Assembly: GCA_019828565.1 (NCBI GenBank)
Contig: JAHDYR010000069.1
Span: forward strand, 558,001 to 622,000
Reading direction: 5' to 3'
Source of the DNA: Carpediemonas membranifera
Lineage: Eukaryota; Fornicata
Length of the DNA: 64,000 nucleotides
The position numbers were made by a program, and so were the translations under genes. Each line of letters starts with the position of its first letter. Position 1 is the stretch's first letter. The notes beneath the pieces are model-generated. The model was not told the DNA's origin. It ran no database searches and saw only the letters and a program-made list of their open reading frames with translations. Positions 44,807 to 52,979 of the stretch are shown here, in pieces.

Positions 44807-46605
44807 TTGCCCGTGCATGACCAGGCTCTGCACCAGGCCATCGTTATCGTCGCCTACCGACGAAGTGGAGAGTACCGAAACCTCGCCGCCGACTCACTCG
44901 TCGACCGCTTCCTGGGCGCGAAAAAATACGCTGCAGTTCGGCGGGTTGTCACCTCAATAGCCGAGATGCGACTGTGGCATGACGAGTTCATCATCCGCCT
45001 CTGCACCGCCTTCAGGGCAGCTCGTCAACAGTGCCCTCGCGAGTTCGACGTGTGGCTGGGCGAATATGCCACGAGCACCAAGCTGTCGCTCGTCAATGCC
45101 CTTGAAGGTTACTGCTGGCGCCTGGCGAAGATCATCACTCGGGTCGACACTGCCCTGACTCAGCGTGATCCAGACGTGCCCCGGGACGACATCACCCGGT
45201 TGCGCACCGAACAACGCGCTGTCAAGGCGATAGTTGATGAGCACCTTGCAAAGATCTCAACTCCGGGACGAGTCGACGAGGGCGTTCTACTCACGCTGCC
45301 CTGTGTCTGGCGGATCTCCGCGGCTCTGGGAGAGCTCACGGATATGGTTGCGGCATTCAACACCGCCCATCCACCTCTTCCGGGTGACAAGCCGCTGGCG
45401 GGCCCCAAACTTGTTCCGCTTGTCCCGATGGCTCCGGTCCGCCCCGGGTTCATGCACGTTCCCTGTTCTCTCAACGTGCTGAACCCGGCTTAGCTTCTGC
45501 CCAATTTGGGGTCGACCCGGAGCATCACGCCACTGAGCGCATGACGCGAGAGCAGCTGTAGGCTCTTCCTCCGAACATCCGTCGGGTGCTGTCTGTCAAG
45601 ACAGATGGGGTCGCCGTGGACCTCACGGTCCAAGTTGGTGCTCTGCCATACGTCAGCAGACGTGCCAGTGGCAACCCGACGATGAAGCGAAAGGCTCGGG
45701 AGCGTCTGGGTGTGGATGACGCAGATGCTCGCCCCGCGCCAGACCCCGATGCCCACCTCATGGGTTTCGACCCGGGTGCTCGGGCTCTGGGTGGATTCTT
45801 CATCCGCCACCCAGATGGCACCACCAGCTCCGGTGTGGTCCCGAAGTGTGGGTACACCAAGACCCCCAGCTTCGCGTTCGATATGACTCCTGCGTCATTC
45901 AAAAGTACAAATCTAGATAGTCTACAAAACTCGGTTAGGTTTGTGCTCCTCCACGAGCAGGAAATATTCGACGCTGGGATGGTCAAGAGCTTCCGCAGAG
46001 TGCGCCTGACGAACCACATCTTGCGTCAGAAGCACTTCCACAGAGCTGGGGAGCAGCTTGCTCGCACCCTAGGATGGACTCCTCGGCGACTCCCTCGCGG
46101 TATTGCCCCTCCCCGGGCAGCCCCCACCGGGCTGGTTGTCTTCTACGGAAGCGCTAGATTCAAGACGCCCCGTCGGGTGCATCCATGCGCGCCGTATGGT
46201 CGCTTTGCTACCTTACTACCACACATCATGAGAGCTTTCAACATCACTGCTGAAGTGCGGATGACTAACGAGTTCCGAACCTCACTCGTCTGCCCCTTCT
46301 GCCGCGCGAGGTTCCGTAGAACTCGCTACACGAGGCGCACGATGCGATGCCACAACCGGAATTGTCAAGGTGCTCCATGGTACAGACAGCAACGCCTCAA
46401 TTCCGATCCTACTACCACCACTTGGCTCAATCTCTCCCACAGAGACAAGACTGCTGCACAGAACATCTTGGATTGCGGCCTCATGACGGATGCACAGTAT
46501 CAAGCCAGTGCTTTCAGAAATCCAGCCCGTCTTCCCAACTATGACCCCAATACACTAATTACGGCTAACCAGCCGCAAGTCTTCGCCTCCGGGCAAGCTA
46601 ATTGA
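44807..46605 (+). CDS. Fanzor-type RNA-guided nuclease (eukaryotic TnpB homologue), interrupted or spliced
   Basis: Two frames. The first (to 45493) is helical and ends KLVPLVPMAPVRPGFMHV, like the Fanzor segment before RuvC. The second reads VKTDGVAVDLTVQ, RuvC-I GFDPGARALGG (Asp at 45769), VVFYGSARF, NEFRTSLVCPFC (alternative RuvC-II Glu), a CxxC...CHNRNC zinc ribbon and RuvC-III LSHRDKTAAQNIL (Asp). All catalytic acids are present. A frame change and a TAG (45559-45561) lie between the halves. A GT-AG intron at 45476-45561 (86 nt, GTGCTG...CTGTAG) would remove both in phase. Otherwise it is a pseudogene. No ATG is obvious at the 5' end, so the N-terminus may be missing. Confidence 0.75.
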
Positions 46606-46650
46606 AGTGGAGAGACGCAGTGCTTGCACTGTGCACTCTATGATACTTCA
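46603..46650 (-). repeat. Right end of element C, 48 bp
   Basis: Begins TGAAGTGGAG, overlapping the Fanzor TGA stop, and ends in the same 30 bases as the left end. The middle is diverged or deleted relative to the 65-bp copy. In Fanzor/TnpB systems the guide RNA usually overlaps the element end downstream of the gene, so this is where one would look for it. Confidence 0.6.
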
Positions 46651-47462
46651 GGGATGGTTAGACTCCACTCACCCACTTCAGCCCTCGTCTGTACCATCGG
46701 TCTGTCGTGCTTTCAGTCGTCGGTCTGCACGAAAAGATGCGTCGTCCATCGTCTGTGTCGAACGCTGCTGCCTTCTTTCGCGTCTGTGCTCGTCTGTTAC
46801 GCGCTCATCTGTCGTCCATTGCCGGCGTCTGAAGCTCGTGTCGTCTTCGTCATCTTCGTCTGTTGTGAGAGACACTAGTGGTGGAAAGCGGTTGTAGCAG
46901 TAGTAAAGACGCTTTGTGTTGTATGACGCTGGTTTCTTGTGTTTTGAGGGATGCTGCCTGCTGATGAACGCTGAAAAGAAATGATCGATGCAGGCAGCTC
47001 AATATACTCCGATGCCTTCCAAGATATACACGGTGAAGGCTTCCGTTAACAAGGCTATTGGCGAGATTAACGGTGGAGGCGATAACAACGCGCCGCGGCG
47101 AGGAAATCTTGAACCCGGCATGCGTTCTTTCACGCAGGCTAAGTACACATTCACTTGCCTGCTTGCGTGCGTCTCTGCATCTGCGCACGCGTTGACCCCA
47201 CCGAGGACGGTCAACCTGTTCCACCGACCAGGAGGTCCTCGCGCAGATCGTCAGTGGACGATTGATAGAGTATGATGAACTACACTGCGATCCTGATGCT
47301 GCTTGGATCACTGTGTGTTTTGGACTCAACAATTCTAATCCTGCGTGGCACATCAGGGACGCTGAAAGTGGGTTTCCAGACACTCATGACACAACTACGC
47401 CTTCACTAAGACCTGCCTTATAAACATCTCCATTCAATAGCCGCATCGATCCCTTGCTTCAT
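46651..47462. other. Repeat-bearing spacer
   Basis: 46680-46870 is a simple-sequence-like region of CGTCTG/TCGTC words. 47258-47352 holds a dispersed repeat, described separately. No complete gene is supported. Confidence 0.5.
47258..47352 (+). repeat. Dispersed repeat D, copy 1
   Basis: Its first 72 bp match 62811-62882 with one difference and encode RLIEYDELHCDPDAAWITV in plus frame. The following actcaacaattctaatcctg tail is related to three copies near 62.7-63.05 kb. Probably a fragment of a coding mobile element. Confidence 0.6.
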
Positions 47463-50123
47463 TTACTCTTGGGCCATATATGCCCGGTCGAACAGCTGCA
47501 CCACGGCCGTCGGCTCGCTCTCAAGCGCTGTCCGCGCGGCTTCGTAGTCGCCAGTCAAATAGCTCGCGTAAAACTCCAAATTATGCAGCCCAGCCTCCTC
47601 GAGCCGAGGGATCAGTGCCTGCATGCCCTCCGCGTCGTCCAGCGCCGCATACACGAGGAAGAGACTGTTGAGGTCCTTGGCCTTATCGAGGGCGTCCAGG
47701 GCCACCGCGAGGTCGCCCCACCGCAGAGCTTCATCGCCTACCTGCTGCCACACGGCAGGGTCGTCGAGCACGGCGGCGATCTCAGCGGCGAGGGGGAAGT
47801 CCTCGAGCTTGAGAGCGAGGTCCAGCTTCCTCTCCTTGCTGGCTGTGAGGTCGAGCGCCTCGCGAAGTCTCTTGGCCCCTTCGAGGAGGACGGAGGCCTG
47901 CTCCCGGTCCGCGTCACGCAGGGCCTTACCCTTGGCGAGGGCGGCGTCGAAGTCACCCCGCGCAAGGGCGACCCTCATCTCTACAAAGGCCATGGGCACT
48001 GGCACGAGACGGACCGCCTTGTCCTGGTCCGCGCACAGTACGATGGGGAGGTCCGTGCCAGAGGGGTCTTCAGCCGTAGTCGCGCCGATAGAGTATACCG
48101 GCTTCTGAGTGAGGCACAGCAGGTGGGACTGGCGGGCCATGGGCTGGGGGGCAGCACACGCGGGACTCACGGCGGGCCAGACGGTCGAGTAGACCCCGCT
48201 CGCCGTGGTCGTGACGAGAGCAGACTCGACCCACAGCGCAGACTTGGACTTCTCGTTCACTACGCCTAGGAAGCGCCAGGCATCGCCGCAGACGACATCA
48301 GTGGCGGAGGTGTTCTTGGGAGCCTGGGCTATGGCGGCTTGGGCGATCTCGGGGCAGAACTGGATGACCATGATCCGCTCTGCCATGCGGATAGCAACCA
48401 GCTGGACATCGTGACCGTCGACCGAGAACACGCGAGACCACGCGACATCCTTGATTGGGGAGTCGAGAGCAATCTGGTTGAGGAGAGGCATCCCTCTCGC
48501 GCCCTCCTCCGGCCAGGCGTAGAAGTTGAGGGCGCTCCTCTCGCTCGTCTGGTTGTTCGCCACACCCATGAGCGGGCCGCCGAAGAGGGCGTTCGCGGCA
48601 TACGGCATCGAGATCTGGAAGGCGCGGTCGAATTCCTTGCCGGGCATGGTGTAGACGTCGAGCACGGCCAGCCCGCGCGAGTCTGCATGGACCGTCCCGA
48701 ACCTCTGGGGCACGGGCCCCGCCGTCCTCCCGTCCTTGTTGGGCACCTCCCACGCGAAAGCACCGACCGAGAGCGTGCCTGTGACCGACGTCTCTGTCTT
48801 AAAGTCCCGCCTGGTCCAAGTCTTGGCCACCGTGTGGACGGACAGTGTCTGGGCTGAGTCGCCCCGGCCCCGGGTCAGGACGGCCGTGTGCTTGCCGTCG
48901 GGGGAGGCGTGGAGGGCCGTGACGACGTGGCCGGACTCAATGTGGACGAGGTCCTCGGCCTCGAGCTCGGAAACGGCAAAGAGCTCGGTCACCTTGCCCT
49001 GAAGGACGGCAGTACTCTCAGTAATGGCGCGGCGGGCCTGGAAGCGGCGCACGTCGCCTGCTACGATGTACACGTCCTTGGTGGCACGGCCGCCGTTGAA
49101 CACAGCGACGGGCCGGCCCTTCTGGAGCTTGACAGTGGTAGTACCGCGGTCATGGCCGACCACGACAGCAGCCTTGTCCGGCACGGGTGCGACAGCCCAG
49201 ACCTTGTCCTTGTTCTCGCGGTCATCCCGCATGAGGATGGTCTGGCGGAACACCTCGTGGCCCTCCTTGTCCCAGACGATAGCCTGTCCGTCCTCGGCCA
49301 CGGACACGAAGAGGCCGACCCTGGGGTGAGCCGTGAGGGCGGTGATGGCCTTGCTGTGGCCGCTGAGAGAGTATATGCACTGGCGCGTGCGGACGTTCCA
49401 CATCTTCACGAGGTTGTCGTCACCGCCGGAGAGGAGAGTCGCGCCGTCGAGGAAGGCGACGGCATCGGCGCCGACGTCGTGGGCGTGTTCGATGGTGCAT
49501 TTCTTGAGAGGAATGCCGCTCGACTTGCTGGCGCGGGCATCCCACATCTTAATCGTCTGATCGAGCGAGGCAGACACCAGCGTGTTACCGCTCGGGTCGA
49601 TGGCGAGCTTCATGATGTAATGGGTGTGTGAAGCGTTCTCATCGCCCTTGAGGTTGGGATCGCGGTACACGGCATCGAGCTGGAAGGTAGATAATGACCA
49701 TCTGCGGATGGTGCGGTCGTCTGAGCACGTATAGAGGAAGGATCCATCGGGGTGAACCTTGATGTCTCGGATGTAGTCCGCATGGGCGGCAGAGATCACC
49801 TTGGAGCTCGTGTACGTGCTGTAGTTGATTGAATAGACGTTGAAGTCATCAGAGCCTGCAAAGACAATGGGCTTGGTGGGATGAAGCGCAAGGCAGCGAA
49901 TTGGGGAATATGGGGGCGCAGACACGTTCAGAGAATGAGAGCCCTTCTCCTCGGTGATTGTGATAGTACCATCGTATGCAGCAGTGATTGTAACATGCTG
50001 ATCACAGCATACTACTGCCTTAACTCTTACCATTTGTCGAGAAAATGAGCTCGACACGTTGTGTGTCAATTCTGGCAAAACCCTCTTCAACCCCAAGAAC
50101 CAAAGAACAGAGCCGTTCGACAT
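47463..50123 (-). CDS. COPB2: Coatomer beta' subunit (COPI, SEC27)
   Basis: An 886-residue protein of the COPI coat that retrieves cargo from Golgi to ER. The N-terminal WD40 propeller is clear: PIRCLALHPTKPIVFAGSDD, HADYIRDIKVHPDGSFLYTC, ASLDQTIKMWDARASK, SGGDDNLVKMWNVRTRQC, GHSKAITALTAHPRVGLF. The Sec27-specific VVVGHDRGTTTVKLQKGRP follows. The second propeller and C-terminal alpha-solenoid (DREQASVLLEGAKRLREALD, AALDDAEGMQALIPRLEEAG) complete the usual order. Length matches human beta' (906). The ATG at 50123 precedes a GLKRVLPELT segment matching the family N-terminus loosely. Confidence 0.88.
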   Translation of the reverse strand: MSNGSVLWFLGLKRVLPELTHNVSSSFSRQMVRVKAVVCCDQHVTITAAYDGTITITEEKGSHSLNVSAPPYSPIRCLALHPTKPIVFAGSDDFNVYSINYSTYTSSKVISAAHADYIRDIKVHPDGSFLYTCSDDRTIRRWSLSTFQLDAVYRDPNLKGDENASHTHYIMKLAIDPSGNTLVSASLDQTIKMWDARASKSSGIPLKKCTIEHAHDVGADAVAFLDGATLLSGGDDNLVKMWNVRTRQCIYSLSGHSKAITALTAHPRVGLFVSVAEDGQAIVWDKEGHEVFRQTILMRDDRENKDKVWAVAPVPDKAAVVVGHDRGTTTVKLQKGRPVAVFNGGRATKDVYIVAGDVRRFQARRAITESTAVLQGKVTELFAVSELEAEDLVHIESGHVVTALHASPDGKHTAVLTRGRGDSAQTLSVHTVAKTWTRRDFKTETSVTGTLSVGAFAWEVPNKDGRTAGPVPQRFGTVHADSRGLAVLDVYTMPGKEFDRAFQISMPYAANALFGGPLMGVANNQTSERSALNFYAWPEEGARGMPLLNQIALDSPIKDVAWSRVFSVDGHDVQLVAIRMAERIMVIQFCPEIAQAAIAQAPKNTSATDVVCGDAWRFLGVVNEKSKSALWVESALVTTTASGVYSTVWPAVSPACAAPQPMARQSHLLCLTQKPVYSIGATTAEDPSGTDLPIVLCADQDKAVRLVPVPMAFVEMRVALARGDFDAALAKGKALRDADREQASVLLEGAKRLREALDLTASKERKLDLALKLEDFPLAAEIAAVLDDPAVWQQVGDEALRWGDLAVALDALDKAKDLNSLFLVYAALDDAEGMQALIPRLEEAGLHNLEFYASYLTGDYEAARTALESEPTAVVQLFDRAYMAQE

Positions 50124-50168
50124 TGACCCACCACGGCTTGCTCAGCAACCTATGGCTCATAATCCGAT

Positions 50169-50885
50169 TTACATGCTAATCTGCTGAATACGCGAGCGGA
50201 CAGTGACACGGATCGCGTCAAGCCTAGCAAGCTGCCGTTCCTCGAAAGTCGCACCCTCTTCCTTAGCGCAGTCGTCCTCAGTGATCCGCACCATGAGGTG
50301 TGGCCATCCGCGGGCATACCCGTCGAGGTCGAGGCCGTATCCTGCTAGCCAAAGCTCGGGCAGGTCGCTGATGCCCGCAAAGGTGGGGGCGGGGAAGGGC
50401 GAATGGTGCTCCTTGGCGAAGAGCGTGCAGGTGAAGATGCGGTCCTTGCTAAAGCCCATAGTCTCCTTGTAGTAGCGGGCGACAGAGGCAAGAGTCTTTC
50501 CGCTATCAAAGAGCTCGTCGAGGAGGAGGATCGTGTCCACCTCGGAGTCGATTGTGACGTCACCGGCAAGCTGGATGGTCACGTCGGTGGCCTGCTCGGT
50601 CTGGCTAGCGCCAGAACCATACGATTTGGCCCGAACGAAGTGGAAGGTGCAAGGGAAGTTCACGGCACGGGCGAAGTCCGATGCGAAGACGAAAGCGCCT
50701 TTAAGCAGAACAACACACATAACCTTGTTGTTTTCAAACTGCTTGTTCAGCTTTGCGGCGAGATCGAGCAAGCATGACTTGATCTCGGCATCAGTCATGA
50801 GAACATGCCAATTCTCAACGGAACTGCACACTTTGTGGGGAGTATAAGTCTGAATCCATGTCTTTCTCGCTTCAGCCACGTCCAT
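50169..50885 (-). CDS. HPRT: Hypoxanthine-guanine phosphoribosyltransferase
   Basis: A 238-residue type I phosphoribosyltransferase for purine salvage. VMCVVLLKGAFVFASDFARA is the PPi loop region, and FVRAKSYGSGASQT the flexible loop with SYG. TILLLDELFDSGKTL is the PRPP motif, with DELFDSG replacing the usual ED-x-DTG; FAGISDLPELWLAGYGLDLD is the purine-binding C-terminal region. It carries ~20 extra C-terminal residues. Start at ATG 50885 (MDVAEARKTWIQ). Together with APRT nearby it covers base salvage, typical for organisms lacking de novo purine synthesis. Confidence 0.9.
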   Translation of the reverse strand: MDVAEARKTWIQTYTPHKVCSSVENWHVLMTDAEIKSCLLDLAAKLNKQFENNKVMCVVLLKGAFVFASDFARAVNFPCTFHFVRAKSYGSGASQTEQATDVTIQLAGDVTIDSEVDTILLLDELFDSGKTLASVARYYKETMGFSKDRIFTCTLFAKEHHSPFPAPTFAGISDLPELWLAGYGLDLDGYARGWPHLMVRITEDDCAKEEGATFEERQLARLDAIRVTVRSRIQQISM

Positions 50886-50995
50886 GGCAATTCTTTGGGG
50901 CCAGTCAGATTGACCCTCATCAAATGATTTCGTCACGATCGTGTGACTGAACGAAAGAATCGATGTTTTATTACATGTCATCCAACGTGCAACGT

Positions 50996-52861
50996 TTACT
51001 CCTCGGGCTCCTCTACGGTGCAGTTTCTGCGACTGAACGATATGAGCCACTCCCCGAGCCAAGCCACTGGGTCCGCGGGAGCAGCCTTCGTCATGGCGAC
51101 AAGGCCCTTGGTCAGCGCCTCCTGCATGTTCACGGAGGCCGCGTACTCGGCCAGCTCGTCGGCAGTGGGGATCTTCTGCACGAACTCGGGGAAGAAGAAA
51201 CGCACCTCTCTTGCCGCCGACTCGGCTGAGTCCGACCCGTGGACGGCGTTACGGGTCTTATCTACGCCGTAAATGGCTCTGATTGAGTAGAGGTGGGTCA
51301 TCCGTGCACCCTCAGGGCTGGTGGGTCCCATGAGGCGGCGGTAGGCCTGGATGGCGTTGGGCCCGGTGATGAGAAGGGGCATGACAGGGCCCTCAGTCAT
51401 CATTGAGACAAGGTTGAGGAAGAACGGCTTGTCCGCGTGCTCCTCGTAGAAGTGGCGCGCTCTATCGTCAGACAGCGTCAGCTCCTGCCTAGAAATGATG
51501 TGAAGCCCGGATTTCTCGATAATATCAAGAATATAGGACCATGCACCGCTAGATACAGCATGCGGTTTGATCATTCCCAGGGTAAACTGCCACTCGGTCG
51601 TATCAGCTCCAGTGCCGGCCATCGCCTGGATCCGGGCCTCAGTGGCCTCGAGCAGATCGTCAATGACTGCCTGAGAGTAAAACTTGGGACTGAATCCAAC
51701 AACAATTCTGAGATCGTCATTTGCCTCAAGGAAATGGACCCCGCTAATGGGGTTCATCTCGCCCCGGCCCATGACGTGACACTCGACCGACGTCGCCATA
51801 ATTTCGCCCTGCGGGTTGGGGAAGTGGCCAATGTTGCTGACGACAGCGCTGACTGCGTACAGCCCGGCTATCTTGGCGGGGTCTGTCTTGGTATAAATCA
51901 TGGTCCGCCACGGCTCTCCCGCCTCGATGGCCTTGGCCGTCCTTGAAGCTAGGTCTGCCGCGAGCTCCCATAGGTCGGAGTCGGGGTCGATGTCTACCGC
52001 TAGGTTGAATGTGTCGGCGATCGAGTTGATGCAGTCGGCCGGGACGGGGGATTTGGTCGACCCGCGGAGGTCCGCGGCCATCGAGAGGTTGACCGTGCGG
52101 GTCGACACCTCGCCCGCCTTCTTACTGGCAACGTCTGCGATGGCCGCGGCGTATGCGACTGTCAGAGGCCCATTCACAGTTAGATCGTGGGCCTTGCACT
52201 GCGCCTTGAAGCGCCGGAACAACTCGGGGTCGACCTTGAGGACCTTATCCTGCACAAACACAGGCTTGAACTCGTCGATGTCCTGGGGCTCGGCGAGGGT
52301 CACATAGCCCTCGATGGGGGGTTGGTCGGGAAGGCTAAGGTCTGGCACGAGCTCGAATATGTCGAACATGGGCATCTCCTCAACCTCAATAGCGGCATCT
52401 GGGTCCTGAACGAGCATGTTGAGGTGCTGCAGGATGTCACGGGTCCAGATGAACGCTGACTTGCCGTCAAACACGCGGTGGTCTCCCAGCACCACCAGGT
52501 TCGATGGACCAGTCGAGTTAGGCTCGGGCTGGAACAGAAAGACGCGGCAGAAGGTCTCGGACACGTCGAAGTGCTCGATGTCCTCGTGCAGAAGTTGTTT
52601 GATTTCCCCACGGATTGCCATTTCGTCGTCTGCGCAGATCTTCACTGCGAGAGGGATCTCGGCAACAGGAGAACGAACAAGATCCTCGCCACTTTGAGCA
52701 GCGTTCAAATACGGGTGCCTGCGGCGTGTTGCAGCAAGCGCCAGGTTCAAATGTTCTACAGAGACGACTGTGCTCAGACGGCTCCAAAGTGCGATTGGTG
52801 CGCCACCCATAGCATTCCAGAACTGTTCACTGGGATTCAATTTGCGGTATGTTGCTGACAT
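50996..52861 (-). CDS. Acyltransferase - nucleoside diphosphate kinase - Dpy-30 fusion
   Basis: One uninterrupted 621-residue frame. Residues 1-~430 are a CoA-dependent acyltransferase of the condensation/alcohol-acetyltransferase fold: RRRHPYLNA, VVLGDHRVFDGKSAF (HxxxDG catalytic motif, preceded by Asp instead of His) and AVVSNIGHFPNP. From ~440 it is an NDK domain: TLGMIKPHAV with the conserved Lys, then YRRLMGPTSPEGA and TRNAVHGSDS with the phospho-histidine. The end is a Dpy-30 motif (MQEALTKGLVAMTKAAPADP). NDK plus Dpy-30 is the NME5/radial-spoke architecture; the acyltransferase front is new to me. Start at ATG 52861 (MSATYRKLNPSEQF). Confidence 0.8.
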   Translation of the reverse strand: MSATYRKLNPSEQFWNAMGGAPIALWSRLSTVVSVEHLNLALAATRRRHPYLNAAQSGEDLVRSPVAEIPLAVKICADDEMAIRGEIKQLLHEDIEHFDVSETFCRVFLFQPEPNSTGPSNLVVLGDHRVFDGKSAFIWTRDILQHLNMLVQDPDAAIEVEEMPMFDIFELVPDLSLPDQPPIEGYVTLAEPQDIDEFKPVFVQDKVLKVDPELFRRFKAQCKAHDLTVNGPLTVAYAAAIADVASKKAGEVSTRTVNLSMAADLRGSTKSPVPADCINSIADTFNLAVDIDPDSDLWELAADLASRTAKAIEAGEPWRTMIYTKTDPAKIAGLYAVSAVVSNIGHFPNPQGEIMATSVECHVMGRGEMNPISGVHFLEANDDLRIVVGFSPKFYSQAVIDDLLEATEARIQAMAGTGADTTEWQFTLGMIKPHAVSSGAWSYILDIIEKSGLHIISRQELTLSDDRARHFYEEHADKPFFLNLVSMMTEGPVMPLLITGPNAIQAYRRLMGPTSPEGARMTHLYSIRAIYGVDKTRNAVHGSDSAESAAREVRFFFPEFVQKIPTADELAEYAASVNMQEALTKGLVAMTKAAPADPVAWLGEWLISFSRRNCTVEEPEE

Positions 52862-52979
52862 TGTTTCTTTGTGCGGAAGAAAACTTGAGAATGCTCGAAG
52901 CGGCGGTAAGCGCCTCTGAGCCCTGCCCATTCTTATGCAAAGCTGAGACTCGCCCGACGTCGATATTCCACCCAATGGT

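Larger units (their letters stand above)
44572..46650 (-). mobile_element. Element C: LTR-bounded element carrying a Fanzor gene
   Basis: Left end 44572-44636 is a 65-bp TG...CA repeat, also present as a solo copy at 34850. Right end 46603-46650 shares its last 30 bp (TGCTTGCACTGTGCACTC...) and also runs TGAAGT...ACTTCA. Left flank is GGGAC and right flank GGGAT, a probable 5-bp duplication with one change. A long polypurine tract meets the left repeat on the minus strand, as in A and B. So minus polarity fits an LTR element whose interior is a plus-strand Fanzor gene and no Gag or Pol. Confidence 0.55.

Noticed and set aside
35712..46650. One large composite retroelement
   Set aside because: Separate LTR pairs and separate target duplications resolve A and B cleanly; C has its own ends.
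46607..46897. 96-residue plus-strand frame after element C
   Set aside because: Encoded by a simple CGTCTG-type repeat; Ser/Arg/Cys-rich with no protein-like pattern.
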